DNA from: an uncultured bacterium | GTDB lineage: Bacteria; Bacteroidota; Bacteroidia; Chitinophagales; CAIODY01 | Assembly (NCBI GenBank): GCA_903857255.1 | Contig: CAIODY010000033.1 | Span: forward strand, 1 to 37,550 | Direction of reading: 5' to 3' | DNA length: 37,550 nucleotides | Shown: positions 25,709 to 35,402 of the stretch, in pieces | How the letters are laid out: each line of letters begins with the position of its first letter | How positions within the stretch are numbered: position 1 is the stretch's first letter | Notes under the pieces: generated by a model | Seen by the model: the letters and a program-made list of their open reading frames with translations, nothing else | Told to the model about the DNA's origin: nothing | Databases searched by the model: none | Made by a program: the position numbers and the translations under genes

Positions 25709-26731
25709 ATGACTTCTAGAAGAAAATTTATTTTGCAGAGTGCGTTGGCGGCAAGTTCGTTTCCTTTTATTTTAAAGGCAACGGCAGCACATCATCCATC
25801 CACTAATTTCCCTTTGGTGATAAGCACTTGGGATGCTGGCGTAAAAGCTAACGCAAAAGCATGGGAATTTTTAAACAATAATAAACCTGCTTTAGATGCT
25901 GTTGAACAAGGTGTGATGGTGATTGAAAGTGAAGTAAATTGTTGTGTTGGATTAGGTGGAAATCCTGATAGAGATGGCTTTGTAACTTTAGATGCTTCTA
26001 TTATGAATCATTTAGGCGATTGCGGAAGTGTTGCGGCTTTAGAACAAATTGAACATCCAATTTCTGTTGCAAGAGCAGTGATGGAAAAATCACCGCATGT
26101 AATGCTGGTTGGGCAAGGCGCACAGCAATTTGCACTAGCAAATGGTTTTATTCTGAAACCAAAAGAATTATCAGCCGAAGCAGAAAAAAGTTATCAGTAT
26201 TGGTTAAAAAAATCAGAATACAGACCAATTATCAATGTTGAAAATAATGGCTACAAAAATAATCCGCCCAACAAATTAGATAATGGTCAATTCAATCACG
26301 ACACCATTGCTATGTTGGCATTAGATAATCTTCAAAATTTGAGTGGCTCATGCACCACAAGTGGTATGGGTTTTAAGTATCGTGGCAGAGTTGGTGATTC
26401 ACCAATAATCGGTGCTGGATTATTTGTTGATAATGAAATTGGTGCAGCCGCCGCAACTGGTCATGGCGAAGAAATTATTAGAATAGTAGGTAGTCATTTA
26501 GTAGTTGAATTCATGCGTCAAGGAAAATCGCCCGAAGCCGCTTGCAAGGCTGCAATTGAACGAGCAATAAAACTACGCGGTGATAAATTGAAAGATAAAC
26601 AAATCGCTTTCATTGCTGTAAACAAACATGGCGAAGCCGCAGGATATGCACTGCAAAAAGGTTTCAGCTATGCACTACAATCTCCGAAGCATAATAATGA
26701 ATTGATAGAAGCTAAATTTTTCTGGCAGTAA
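25709..26731 (+). CDS. N4-(beta-N-acetylglucosaminyl)-L-asparaginase-like Ntn hydrolase, Tat-exported
   Basis: A 340-residue glycosylasparaginase/isoaspartyl-peptidase family enzyme. The N-terminus has a twin-arginine signal (S-R-R-K-F-I at residues 3-8, then an A-rich hydrophobic stretch to about 27), so it should be exported folded. V-I-S-T-W-D-A-G and A-L-D-A-V-E-Q-G open the alpha chain. The self-cleavage site is H-D-T with nucleophile Thr199, followed by I-A-M-L-A-L-D. Further conserved segments are M-G-F-K-Y-R-G-R-V-G-D-S-P-I-I-G-A-G and A-A-A-T-G-H-G-E-E. The family cleaves the Asn-GlcNAc bond after N-glycan removal, fitting catabolism of glycoproteins in a saprophyte. It is monocistronic: a terminator lies upstream, and only 3 bases separate it from the convergent transporter gene. 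Confidence 0.88.
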   Translation: MTSRRKFILQSALAASSFPFILKATAAHHPSTNFPLVISTWDAGVKANAKAWEFLNNNKPALDAVEQGVMVIESEVNCCVGLGGNPDRDGFVTLDASIMNHLGDCGSVAALEQIEHPISVARAVMEKSPHVMLVGQGAQQFALANGFILKPKELSAEAEKSYQYWLKKSEYRPIINVENNGYKNNPPNKLDNGQFNHDTIAMLALDNLQNLSGSCTTSGMGFKYRGRVGDSPIIGAGLFVDNEIGAAAATGHGEEIIRIVGSHLVVEFMRQGKSPEAACKAAIERAIKLRGDKLKDKQIAFIAVNKHGEAAGYALQKGFSYALQSPKHNNELIEAKFFWQ

Positions 26732-26734
26732 TTT

Positions 26735-27535
26735 TTATTCATCCTTAATCGCTTGCTGTTTCATTTCAGTAGCCAAAGCACTTCCCAAATATTTTTCTAC
26801 CACATTGTGCACCAAATATAAAACTGGTGTCATCAAAATTGCCACCACAAATTTGTAAATATAATTTCCCACACAAATCGTCATCACCAAGCCAAAACTC
26901 CATTGCGATTCTGGCGGATAATTTGCCCAACGTGGGTACAAATAGAATGCAATAAACAGCACCACGAAACTATCTACCAACTGCGAAACTATTGTGCTGC
27001 CTGTGCTTCGCAGCCATATCAATTTTTCGCCAGTAATTTTTTTTATGCGATGAAAAATCACCACATCAACAACTTGACCAATTAAAAAAGCAGTTAGTGA
27101 GCCAATAATAATTCCTAAACCTTGTCCAAAAATTTGATTGTACGCAGCATTCATATCAGGCACCCCAACTGATTTTTTACTACCAATCCAAAACGAAGCA
27201 GGCGTTAACTTTATACCTATATACAACATCAAAAAAGCGTAAGCTAGCAAAACAACAGCCATGTAAGAAAGAAATTTTACACCCTTCTCACCAAAATATT
27301 CGTTGATGATATCTGTCATTACAAATACAACAGGCCACAACAAAACACCCACTGTTAAATTGAACGAAAAATCATTTCCGAAAATCTTCAAATCCATAGG
27401 ATGCAATCCCAATGAGCCTTCTAAGCTAAATAATTTTACGCCCATAAATTCAGCAATAATAGCATTGGCAATAAAAAACCCGCCCAACATTAAAAAAAGT
27501 CGGCTGCCTTTGTTGTGTACTGGAGAGGTAAGCAT
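26735..27535 (-). CDS. yhhQ: Queuosine precursor transporter (YhhQ/VUT family)
   Basis: A 266-residue inner-membrane protein with about six transmembrane helices. I start it at the ATG at 27535 (M-L-T-S-P-V-H-N-K-G). The longer frame from 27664 would overlap the oppositely oriented RNase Z gene by 41 bases and adds unrelated charged sequence. The family mark T-D-I-I-N-E-Y-F-G-E-K-G appears near residue 90, and S-T-I-V-S-Q-L-V-D-S-F-V-V near 180. The family takes up queuosine precursors such as preQ0, preQ1 or queuine for tRNA wobble-base modification; which one is imported cannot be told. It faces away from the RNase Z gene across an 88-base spacer and abuts the asparaginase gene tail to tail. 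Confidence 0.87.
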   Translation of the reverse strand: MLTSPVHNKGSRLFLMLGGFFIANAIIAEFMGVKLFSLEGSLGLHPMDLKIFGNDFSFNLTVGVLLWPVVFVMTDIINEYFGEKGVKFLSYMAVVLLAYAFLMLYIGIKLTPASFWIGSKKSVGVPDMNAAYNQIFGQGLGIIIGSLTAFLIGQVVDVVIFHRIKKITGEKLIWLRSTGSTIVSQLVDSFVVLFIAFYLYPRWANYPPESQWSFGLVMTICVGNYIYKFVVAILMTPVLYLVHNVVEKYLGSALATEMKQQAIKDE

Positions 27536-27623
27536 TCTAAAATATTTTTGTTCAAACAAAATACATCCAAAAAATGTTTCGGTTAATTTTTCTTTTGTTT
27601 CTTTATCTAAATAAATTTTTTGA

Positions 27624-28541
27624 ATGGAATTTGAGGTAACAATTTTGGGCAACAGTTCTGCCAATCCATCGTATGGCAGGCACTTATCAGCACAATTTAT
27701 TCATCATGGTAATGATTATTTTTTAGTAGATTGTGGCGAAGGCACACAAATGCAACTCAATGCTTTTGAACTAAAAAAAAGCAGAATCAATCAAATTTTT
27801 ATTAGCCATTTACACGGCGACCATTTCTTCGGATTGATAGGATTAATCAATACTTTCAGCCTTTTGAAGCGAACACAAATTTTGCAAATATTCTGTCATG
27901 AAGCTTTGCAAATTATTTTAGAGACACAATTAAAACATACTGGCGCAATTTTATCATTCCCGATTGAATATCATTTTTTACCAAACGAACATCAAACTAT
28001 TTTTGAGACCAAACACCTCACTGTTGAAGCCTTTCCCCTCTCCCATCGCATTGCATGTTGTGGATTTATTTTCAAAGAAAAAATTGGTGAACGAAAAATT
28101 ATTAAATCGCAAGTTGATAAATACAATGTGCCGATTGCTCAATTAAAAGATTTGCAACAAGGAAAAGATTTCGCAAAACCTAATGGTGAAATCATTGCAA
28201 ATGAGCTGCTGACAAGTGCTCCACTACCGCCAAAAAGTTATGCTTATGTAAGTGATACTTGCTATTTAGCATCCATCATTCCGATTATTCAACAGGCTAA
28301 TTGTTTGTATCACGAAGCAACATTTAAAAATGAAGATGCACAACGAGCTACTGATACATTTCATTGCACAGCTTCACAAGCCGCTACAATAGCCAAGTTA
28401 GCGAATGTGAAAAAACTATTGTTGGGTCATTTTTCAGCAAAATATAAAACCGAACAATTAGATGAATTGCTCATTCAGGCAAAAGAAATTTTTGCGGAAA
28501 GTTATTTATCAGCCGAAGGTTTAACTTTTAATATTGAATAA
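27624..28541 (+). CDS. rnz: Ribonuclease Z (tRNA 3'-end processing)
   Basis: A 305-residue metallo-beta-lactamase-fold nuclease, full length for bacterial RNase Z. The start shows V-T-I-L-G-N-S-S-A-N-P with V-D-C-G-E-G-T-Q. The zinc motif H-x-H-x-D-H is intact (His62, His64, Asp66, His67 in S-H-L-H-G-D-H-F-F-G). Later ligands are present in L-S-H-R-I, Y-V-S-D-T, H-E-A-T-F and L-L-G-H-F-S-A-K-Y. It cleaves tRNA precursors after the discriminator base, in line with the single tRNA in this window lacking an encoded CCA. It starts 88 bases from the divergent queuosine transporter, so both neighbours serve tRNA maturation. The sulfatase-like gene follows after 24 bases. Confidence 0.93.
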   Translation: MEFEVTILGNSSANPSYGRHLSAQFIHHGNDYFLVDCGEGTQMQLNAFELKKSRINQIFISHLHGDHFFGLIGLINTFSLLKRTQILQIFCHEALQIILETQLKHTGAILSFPIEYHFLPNEHQTIFETKHLTVEAFPLSHRIACCGFIFKEKIGERKIIKSQVDKYNVPIAQLKDLQQGKDFAKPNGEIIANELLTSAPLPPKSYAYVSDTCYLASIIPIIQQANCLYHEATFKNEDAQRATDTFHCTASQAATIAKLANVKKLLLGHFSAKYKTEQLDELLIQAKEIFAESYLSAEGLTFNIE

Positions 28542-28565
28542 AGTATTGAGATTTTTCCTTCTAAA

Positions 28566-30500
28566 ATGTTTCTTTGCAACATGAATTTTATGCTTGAAAA
28601 TTTTCGTCAGTTTTGGAAAAGATTTATTGTAAGTCTTTTATTTTTTTCATTGTGCCGATTGATTTTTGTTTTATTCAATCATGCGTCATTTCCTAATTTG
28701 AATTTCGGAAATGCACTTCAACTTTTTTTATTCGGAATTCGATTTGATATGGTGGCAGCTATGTACGTGAATGCTTTGATTTTATTGGCTTGCAGCTTAC
28801 CTGGAAATTTTATTTCAAAAAAATGGTATCAAAATTTCACACAAATTTTATTCGTAACACTGCACATTCCTGCATTAATTTTAGAATTGATTGACGTTGT
28901 ATTTTTTCCTTACAATTTAAAACGCTCCACCATCGCCATCACAAAAGTTGGAGATGAAGCAGCAGGACAATGGAAAACCTATGTAATTTCATTTTGGTAT
29001 TTATTTCTGATTTTGTTTTTACTAATTTATTTATTGAATTTCATTTCAAAAAAATGGATTTCAAAACATCAACATTACATTTCATTTTCAGCCATCAAAA
29101 ACTATTGGATAAAATGGTTGGTTGGAATTTTATTCAGCGTTGGGCTTTGTTTTTTAATGGTTCGTGGCGGATGGCAATACATCCCCATATCAGCCACTAG
29201 CGCAGGCGAAATGGTAGACGAAGAATTTACACCCATCATCACCAACACTACTTTTACATTTTTTCAATCTGCATTTTTGCCGCAAATTGATGCAAAAAAA
29301 TATTTCTCGGATGATACTTGCAAAAGCATTTTTACCAATCAAATTTATATTTCTAAAAATGATACACTCGAAAAAATATTACATCGCAAACCTAATGTGA
29401 TGATAATTATTTGGGAAAGTTTAGCAAAAGAATATGTGGGTTATTTCAATCATTATCCAAAAAGTTTTACGCCATTTTTAGATTCCATTTGTGAAAACTC
29501 TTTAGTTTGTACCAATGCGTTTGCCAATGCCAAACACAGCCACGAAGGCATGTGCGCTGTGATGGCAAGTATTCCATCATTGATGGATTTTTGCTTTTAT
29601 TATTCTTCGTATCAAAGCAACAGAATAAAAGGTGTGGCGGAATATTTAAAAGAAATGAATTACAGCACAGCATTTTTTCATGGTGGAAATAATGGCAGCA
29701 TGAAATTCAATTCATTCAGCAAATTGTGTGGCTTCGATAAATACTATGGTAGAAACGAATATCCTGAACCTGAAAAAGATTTTGATGGCACTTGGGGAAT
29801 TTGGGACGATAAATTTTTTCCGTTTGTTGCCGATAAAATGAATGACATGAAAGAGCCATTTTGCACAGGTTTATTCACACTTTCATCGCATCATCCCTAC
29901 ATTGTTCCGAAAAATTTTGAAGGAAAATTTCCGAAAGGACAAATTGAAATATTGCAAACAGTTGCTTACACCGATTATGCTTTGCAACAATTTTTTGCCA
30001 AAGCAAGCAAAATGAAATGGTTTGAAAACACTTTGTTTATCATCACAGGCGACCATACTTCACAAAATTTCAATCCGTTGTATAATAATACTGTTGGGGC
30101 TTTCAAGCTACCTTTGATTTTTTATATGCCTGGTAAATTGAAAGGTCAAATTGATTTCGCAACGCAACAAGTGGATATTTTACCAACTATTTTAGCATTG
30201 TGTGGCTACGAAGGAAATGCTGCAAGCTTTGGCAGAAGCGTATTGCAAGCCGATTCAAATTCAACCATTACAAGTTGGGTGAATGACAATTACTTAATTT
30301 GCAACAACAAATTGGGTGTAATTTTCAATGGAAAAATTGCCACCAATTGCTTTGCTTATAAAAAAGATACAGCCTGCAAAACCAATGTAGCTGTGCAATA
30401 CAGCAAAGCAACAGATGAACTAAGCACAAAAGTAAAAGCAGTAATTCAAACTTATAACAACGCCATGTTGTACAACAAACTATATCCATCAGCAAAATAA
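28566..30500 (+). CDS. LTA synthase/sulfatase-family membrane enzyme
   Basis: A 644-residue protein with about five N-terminal transmembrane helices (to about residue 210) and a periplasmic alkaline-phosphatase-superfamily domain. Metal and catalytic positions can be followed: Glu284 in I-I-I-W-E-S-L, likely nucleophile Ser325 in K-H-S-H-E-G (Thr in classic LtaS), F-F-H-G-G-N-N-G-S-M, L-S-S-H-H-P-Y and Asp496-His497 in T-G-D-H-T. This layout is that of phosphoglycerol or phosphoethanolamine transferases acting on glycolipids or periplasmic glycans. Lacking teichoic acid, a Bacteroidota cell would use it on other envelope polymers; the substrate is inferred. ATGs at 28581 and 28590 are possible alternative starts. 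One base separates its stop from the kinase gene, so the two are surely co-transcribed. Confidence 0.85.
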   Translation: MFLCNMNFMLENFRQFWKRFIVSLLFFSLCRLIFVLFNHASFPNLNFGNALQLFLFGIRFDMVAAMYVNALILLACSLPGNFISKKWYQNFTQILFVTLHIPALILELIDVVFFPYNLKRSTIAITKVGDEAAGQWKTYVISFWYLFLILFLLIYLLNFISKKWISKHQHYISFSAIKNYWIKWLVGILFSVGLCFLMVRGGWQYIPISATSAGEMVDEEFTPIITNTTFTFFQSAFLPQIDAKKYFSDDTCKSIFTNQIYISKNDTLEKILHRKPNVMIIIWESLAKEYVGYFNHYPKSFTPFLDSICENSLVCTNAFANAKHSHEGMCAVMASIPSLMDFCFYYSSYQSNRIKGVAEYLKEMNYSTAFFHGGNNGSMKFNSFSKLCGFDKYYGRNEYPEPEKDFDGTWGIWDDKFFPFVADKMNDMKEPFCTGLFTLSSHHPYIVPKNFEGKFPKGQIEILQTVAYTDYALQQFFAKASKMKWFENTLFIITGDHTSQNFNPLYNNTVGAFKLPLIFYMPGKLKGQIDFATQQVDILPTILALCGYEGNAASFGRSVLQADSNSTITSWVNDNYLICNNKLGVIFNGKIATNCFAYKKDTACKTNVAVQYSKATDELSTKVKAVIQTYNNAMLYNKLYPSAK

Positions 30501-30501
30501 A

Positions 30502-33500
30502 ATGACAAAGAAAAACACCTATTTACTACTCATTTTCATTGGCATTTTTCTGTGCAGTTTGTATGTAGAATTTAATTTCTTCAACGCATCAGTTTCAAAA
30601 AAAACGACTTCCCTTCAAAGTAAAATAAATGCAATTGAGCAGAAAGAAATTGCAATTGCAAATTCTTTATCTGAACAATATTTTAAATCAAAAAACATTA
30701 GAATAACCCTTGAAGGTGGCTTCAATTATGGCATTTACGAGCATGACAGCTTAATTAATTGGAATAATCCTAATGGTGTGCCACTACAACATATTGATTC
30801 GTTGCTACCCAATCATTCCATCCGTTTTTATAACAACGCTTACTTTTTAGTGTATAAAAAAGTGGTGAATAATCTCACTTATTTAATTTCTTATCCCATT
30901 TATTTTCATTACAATTTCCCCAATAAATATCTACGAAATGGTTGGAATAATTTTAAATTTTTAACCTCACTTGAGTTAGAAGAACAGCCCAACAAAAATG
31001 ATTATGACATTAAAAGCAGCGATGGCAGCACCTTATTCCATGTAAAAAACACAAATGACAAAAGCATTCACAATCATACTATTGAAGGCTTTTTCGTGAT
31101 AATTTATTTATTCATTTTCACGTTTCTTGCTTTTTTAATTTTTCAATTTCTGAAAAATATTTCGGCAAAAAAAACAAAATTATTTTTTGCTGGATTTGCG
31201 ATTTTATTGCTGATAGCAATTTTTTATTGCTGCAATTTATTGCAATATCCATTTAGCCTACATCAACTTGGTTGCTTTAATCCTGAAATTTACGCATCGA
31301 AATATATTAGTTCGTTAGGCAGTTTATTTTTCTTGATTTTGCTTTGGTTTGCCATTTGCACATTACTTACTAAATATTTACAACTCACTGAAAAGCTTGA
31401 TTTGATAAAGCTTTCAGCACTATACAGCTTTCAATTTATTTTCACTTACTACACTTGTGTAAGTTTGGTTAACGATTCTTCTATCAGTTTTTCGGTGTTT
31501 AATTATGATGATTTTAATCTGAATTCCGTTGTTGCTTTGCTGGCTTTGTGTTTGCAATTTGTCAATCTATTTTTATTGCTTTCCAGAAGCAATAATTTTT
31601 TTGAAAACAAAACCAATTTATGGATTGGATTAACTGTGGCAGTCATTTGCTTACTCTTTTTTGCATTTAGTTTTGATTATTTCTTAGAGCTAAATTTTAT
31701 TCTTACTAACAGTCAAATAATTTTATTGGGTGCTGGATTTATTGTGGCATATTATTTTTTGCAAAAAACATTCAAAAACAATTTCCTATTCTCAAATACA
31801 GCTATCATAGCCACTTTGGCATTATTTGGTGCATTTGTTTTAAATCAAAGTATTCAAAAAAAGGAACTGAACAATCAAATTTCTTTAGCCAATTATTTAG
31901 GCAAAGAACGTGATGAAGCCACTGAATTTTTATTTGATGATGTTTATCGAAAATTGGAGCAAGATAAATTTGTAACCAGTTATTTCAGCAATCAAACTTT
32001 TTACAAACAAGAGCTTTTAAACCATTTAAAGCAAAAATATTTCAATGGCTATTTCAATAAATACGATGTAAAATTGGCAGTTTATAAAAGCAATAATCTA
32101 TTTTATTGTGGCGATAAGAAATTAAAAGATACGCTTTTGCAAAAAGCTGATACAGTGTCGGATGGCTTGTTTTACTTCACCAATTCGCCTAATGAAACAA
32201 AATATGTAGGCAGGATTTTATTCAAAAACAGAAATGGTATAGTAGGGAAAATAATTGTTCAGTTTAGCAATCGGGCTTATAAAAAAGAAACAGTCTATCC
32301 CTCTTTAGTCTTGAATTTTAAATCGAGCAATGATGCAACTGCCGAACAAACTAATTATGCTATTTACAACAAAAACATTTTAAAAAAACAATCAGGCAGT
32401 TATCCTTTTCCATTCAATTTCGAATTAGATAGCAGCAAAAACTTAGCTTACATTGAAAATGATTATCATCATTTCATTACCACCACTTCATCTGGAAACA
32501 TAGTTTGGATAAGCACTTTAGACCACAGTACTTATCAATTTCTTTCATTTTTCTGTTTATTGATTATTGCAGTTTCGGGCATTTTGATATTGCGTTTAGC
32601 GTTATATCATTCGACAGATTTTATTTTTTTCAACCGAATGTCATTCAGAAATAAATTGCTAAGCATTGTTACAGCGTTGATATTTTTCACCTTATTTATC
32701 ACTGCATTTTTGTTTGTTTTTTATTCTAAAAAAGAATTGAACAATCTGCTTCATTTTAATTTGTCGAACAAAATTGAAAATGTACAAAAAGATATGCTGG
32801 TGAGCATGGTAAGTCTTTCATCAAAAAAATCATTTCATCATCACAATGAAAATTCGATGGAGGATATTATTCAGCATTTATCAATGGTTCACGATGTCGA
32901 TATTAACTTATTCGATTTAAATGGCAACCTCATTTCCTCGTCGCAAAATCTAATTTTCGAAAATAATATTTTAGCTCCTAAAATCAGATACGATGTATTA
33001 AAGGACATTGTAGTTAACAACAATTCCTTAATTTTTAAAGAAGAGAAAATTGGAACGCTCAATTTTTTATCAGCTTATGTACCCATTGCTGATGCCAAAA
33101 ACAGGGTTCAATACATTTTGAATGTGCCGTATTTTTTCAGAGAAAAAGAACTGACTGATAACTTCAACAACCTGATTATTTCACTCATCATTGTATATGT
33201 ATTGTTGATTTTGTTTGCGGTTTTGTTGTCCTATCTCATCTCGAATAATCTGACAAAATCATTTGAAATTATCAGCAAAAAAATGAGTGAATTAAAGCTC
33301 GGCAAAAAAAATGAATTGATTGAATGGAACAGAAATGATGAAATTGGTTCATTGGTAAATGAATACAATAAAATGATTTTGCAATTGGAAAATAGTGCTG
33401 AAAAACTGGCGCAAAACGAACGTGAATCAGCATGGAGAGAGATGGCGAAACAGGTGGCACACGAAATAAAAAATCCGCTAACGCCAATGAAATTAAGCAT

Positions 33501-34092
33501 TCAGATGTTGGAACGAGCAATTATAGAAAAACGAGAAGATGTGAATGACTTATCGCTTCGTGTATCAAAAACTTTGGTAGAACAAATTGATAATCTGGCG
33601 CAAATAGCTACACAGTTTTCTCAGTTCGCAAAAATTTCATCAGCCCATGCCGAACAATTTAACTTGATAGATTTATTAGAAAATGTTACATCGCTTTATG
33701 CCGAACAAAATCCTTCTATAAAAATTGAATTAATAAAAGAAGATGCAGAAGCATTTGTATTTGCTGACAAAAATCAATTTTTGAGTGTGTTTAATAATTT
33801 GGTTTTAAATGCGATTCAGGCAATTCCTGAAAACATTGAAGGTAAAATTGTGGTGGAAGAAAAAATAATTGACAACAAAATCAACATCAACATTAGTGAT
33901 AATGGAAGAGGAATTGAAGAAGATAAAATTGAACGAATTTTTGAACCCAACTTTACTACAAAATCAAGCGGAACAGGCTTGGGGCTTGCCATTGCGAAAG
34001 CTATCATTCAAAATGCTGGGGGAGAAATTACAGTAAAAAGTGTGTTAAATGAAAGAACGATTTTTGAAATCAGTTTACCTAAACATAGCTAA
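30502..34092 (+). CDS. Large polytopic sensor histidine kinase, NtrY-like
   Basis: A 1196-residue membrane kinase. It has an N-terminal helix (about 7-25), an extracytoplasmic domain (to about 195), a block of about eight helices (195-450), a second extracytoplasmic domain, a helix near 680-705, another at about 717-739, a third sensor region (to about 885), a last helix (about 890-912) and a HAMP domain. The kinase core follows: His987 in [15 protein letters not shown] (the NtrY-type H-box), N-box [17 protein letters not shown] and [10 protein letters not shown]. No receiver is fused and no response regulator lies next to it. Its position one base after the LtaS-like gene suggests it senses the same envelope process. 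Its 3' end overlaps accD on the other strand by 18 bases. Function beyond kinase is unknown. Confidence 0.9.
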   Translation: MTKKNTYLLLIFIGIFLCSLYVEFNFFNASVSKKTTSLQSKINAIEQKEIAIANSLSEQYFKSKNIRITLEGGFNYGIYEHDSLINWNNPNGVPLQHIDSLLPNHSIRFYNNAYFLVYKKVVNNLTYLISYPIYFHYNFPNKYLRNGWNNFKFLTSLELEEQPNKNDYDIKSSDGSTLFHVKNTNDKSIHNHTIEGFFVIIYLFIFTFLAFLIFQFLKNISAKKTKLFFAGFAILLLIAIFYCCNLLQYPFSLHQLGCFNPEIYASKYISSLGSLFFLILLWFAICTLLTKYLQLTEKLDLIKLSALYSFQFIFTYYTCVSLVNDSSISFSVFNYDDFNLNSVVALLALCLQFVNLFLLLSRSNNFFENKTNLWIGLTVAVICLLFFAFSFDYFLELNFILTNSQIILLGAGFIVAYYFLQKTFKNNFLFSNTAIIATLALFGAFVLNQSIQKKELNNQISLANYLGKERDEATEFLFDDVYRKLEQDKFVTSYFSNQTFYKQELLNHLKQKYFNGYFNKYDVKLAVYKSNNLFYCGDKKLKDTLLQKADTVSDGLFYFTNSPNETKYVGRILFKNRNGIVGKIIVQFSNRAYKKETVYPSLVLNFKSSNDATAEQTNYAIYNKNILKKQSGSYPFPFNFELDSSKNLAYIENDYHHFITTTSSGNIVWISTLDHSTYQFLSFFCLLIIAVSGILILRLALYHSTDFIFFNRMSFRNKLLSIVTALIFFTLFITAFLFVFYSKKELNNLLHFNLSNKIENVQKDMLVSMVSLSSKKSFHHHNENSMEDIIQHLSMVHDVDINLFDLNGNLISSSQNLIFENNILAPKIRYDVLKDIVVNNNSLIFKEEKIGTLNFLSAYVPIADAKNRVQYILNVPYFFREKELTDNFNNLIISLIIVYVLLILFAVLLSYLISNNLTKSFEIISKKMSELKLGKKNELIEWNRNDEIGSLVNEYNKMILQLENSAEKLAQNERESAWREMAKQVAHEIKNPLTPMKLSIQMLERAIIEKREDVNDLSLRVSKTLVEQIDNLAQIATQFSQFAKISSAHAEQFNLIDLLENVTSLYAEQNPSIKIELIKEDAEAFVFADKNQFLSVFNNLVLNAIQAIPENIEGKIVVEEKIIDNKININISDNGRGIEEDKIERIFEPNFTTKSSGTGLGLAIAKAIIQNAGGEITVKSVLNERTIFEISLPKHS

Positions 34093-34917
34093 CAATTTTG
34101 CCAATTGCGATTTTAATTGCTTGCGATTAACAATAAAATCTAAGAATCCAGTTTCTAATAAGAATTCAGAAGTTTGAAATCCTTCAGGCAAATCTTTTTT
34201 GATGGTTTCTTTAATTACTCTTGGTCCAGCAAAGCCAATCATTGCTTTGGGTTCGGCAATATTAAAATCGCCCAACATGGCATAGCTGGCAGTTACACCA
34301 CCAGTTGTTGGGTCGGTACATAATGAAATATAAGGCAAGCCTGCTTCGGTCATTAAAGTTAATTTGGCTGATGTTTTTGCCATTTGCATTAATGAAAATG
34401 CACTTTCCATCATTCGTGCGCCACCCGATTTGCTAATAATCATCAATGGCAATTTGTGTTGCAAACAATAATCAATACTTTTTGAAATCTTCTCTCCTAC
34501 TACACTCCCCATCGAACCACCAATGAAAGCAAAATCCATACAACACACTACCAAATCAAATCCCTCCACTTTTCCGTGTGCACTGCGCATAGCATCTTTC
34601 AATTTGGTCTTTTTAATTGTATCTTTTAGTCTCTGGTCATAAGGTTTTAAATCAACAAAATGTAAAAAGTCTTTTGCAATCATTTCGGGCATCAACTCTT
34701 TAAATTCGTTGTTATCGAAAATTATTTCAAAATATTCTTTCGAGCCAATACGACTGTGGAATTCACATTTGGGACAAACGTATAAATTGTCTTTCAAATC
34801 AACCATCGGTATTGCACTTTTGCAATCGGGGCATTTAAACCAAATGCCATCAGGTGCTTCTTTTTTTTCACGAGTGCTGGTAGTTATACCTTGTATTCTT
34901 CTTTTAAACCACGACAT
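34075..34917 (-). CDS. accD: Acetyl-CoA carboxylase carboxyltransferase subunit beta
   Basis: A 280-residue protein, the usual AccD length. The N-terminal zinc ribbon is intact: Cys29, Cys32, Cys48 and Cys51 (C-P-D-C ... C-P-K-C). The crotonase-like carboxyltransferase core carries [33 protein letters not shown] and G-F-A-G-P-R-V-I. With AccA it transfers CO2 from biotin to acetyl-CoA, making malonyl-CoA for fatty-acid synthesis in the cytosol. It stands alone on the minus strand behind a TATCTTCG element (34954-34947); a terminator isolates it from the upstream tRNA. The C-terminal 18 bases overlap the convergent kinase gene. Confidence 0.97.
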   Translation of the reverse strand: MSWFKRRIQGITTSTREKKEAPDGIWFKCPDCKSAIPMVDLKDNLYVCPKCEFHSRIGSKEYFEIIFDNNEFKELMPEMIAKDFLHFVDLKPYDQRLKDTIKKTKLKDAMRSAHGKVEGFDLVVCCMDFAFIGGSMGSVVGEKISKSIDYCLQHKLPLMIISKSGGARMMESAFSLMQMAKTSAKLTLMTEAGLPYISLCTDPTTGGVTASYAMLGDFNIAEPKAMIGFAGPRVIKETIKKDLPEGFQTSEFLLETGFLDFIVNRKQLKSQLAKLLAMFR

Positions 34918-34946
34918 ACTTTAAGTTTTAAAAAAAATTTGAATGG

Positions 34947-34954
34947 CGAAGATA
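34947..34954 (-). promoter_or_regulatory. Variant -7 element of accD
   Basis: TATCTTCG on the minus strand, one base from TAnnTTTG, lies 29 bases before the ATG at 34917. It is the same octamer seen before the flippase gene. No clear -33 element is visible. Confidence 0.4.
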
Positions 34955-35020
34955 ACAACATTTTTTGGGAGAAGATTTTTCTTTGAATTAATCAACGAAA
35001 AGAAATGTTAGTTGCAAAAT

Positions 35021-35057
35021 AAAAAAAAGGGTTTCCACCTATTAAGAAACCCTTTTT
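35021..35057 (-). terminator. Intrinsic terminator of tRNA-Leu
   Basis: A 12-base-pair stem (AAAAAGGGTTTC / GAAACCCTTTTT) with a 10-base loop (35036-35045) is followed on the minus strand by a run of eight T. It begins 2 bases past the tRNA 3' end. T-runs on both flanks mean it could act in either direction. Confidence 0.85.
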
Positions 35058-35058
35058 G

Positions 35059-35142
35059 TGCCCGGGACTGGAATCGAACCAGCACATCCTTGCGAACGGC
35101 AGATTTTGAGTCTGCTGCGTCTACCAATTCCGCCACCCGGGC
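35059..35142 (-). tRNA. tRNA-Leu (anticodon CAA)
   Basis: An 84-base cloverleaf. The acceptor stem GCCCGGG (35142-35136) pairs with CCCGGGC (35066-35060), with discriminator A at 35059. The D-arm contains GGTAGACGC. The anticodon stem CAGA/TCTG encloses the loop CTCAAAA, giving anticodon CAA, which reads UUG. A long variable arm (CGTTCGCAAGGATGT region) confirms a class II leucine tRNA, and the T-loop carries GGTTCGATTCC. CCA is not encoded and must be added after cleavage. A -7 element precedes it and a terminator follows immediately. Confidence 0.97.
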
Positions 35143-35165
35143 AGAATATTTTTATTAGCGGGCTG

Positions 35166-35173
35166 CAAAAGTA
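35166..35173 (-). promoter_or_regulatory. -7 element of the tRNA-Leu gene
   Basis: TACTTTTG on the minus strand matches TAnnTTTG and lies 23 bases upstream of the tRNA 5' end, giving a short precursor leader. No -33 TTG at the usual spacing is evident. Confidence 0.5.
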
Positions 35174-35353
35174 GAAACATTCTTCTGAAAAAAAAATCCA
35201 GTGCAATTTTTTTTGTAAATTTCTTTTTGCAAAAAAAATAAAATTGTGATAGTGCGTTTCTGCAAAGATGCGTTAAATCATTTTTTTAAAAGAACAGAGT
35301 CCTCAATTTTGAACATTCAATTCTTCTAACGCTTATTTGCTTGGGAATATGAA

Positions 35354-35383
35354 TTTGGTGAAAGGATAAAATGTTTACCTTTG
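35354..35383 (+). promoter_or_regulatory. Promoter of the glycosyltransferase unit
   Basis: TTTG (35354-35357) and TACCTTTG (35376-35383) form a -33/-7 pair with an 18-base spacer. The ATG follows at 35403, so the leader is about 10-15 bases. The rest of the 260-base spacer between the tRNA and this gene holds only A/T homopolymer runs and no credible gene. Confidence 0.6.
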
Positions 35384-35402
35384 GAAAAAAACTAAAAAAA
35401 AC

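Noticed and set aside
27303-27614. 103-residue plus-strand frame over the queuosine transporter
   Set aside because: Antisense shadow of a transmembrane gene, with no motifs.
27536-27664. 43-residue N-terminal extension of the queuosine transporter
   Set aside because: It overlaps the start of RNase Z on the other strand and is charged sequence unlike the family; ATG 27535 precedes the first conserved helix.
35200-35350. Small RNA gene in the spacer between the tRNA and the glycosyltransferase
   Set aside because: Only A/T homopolymer runs and weak inverted repeats are seen; no stable hairpin or promoter of its own could be supported.
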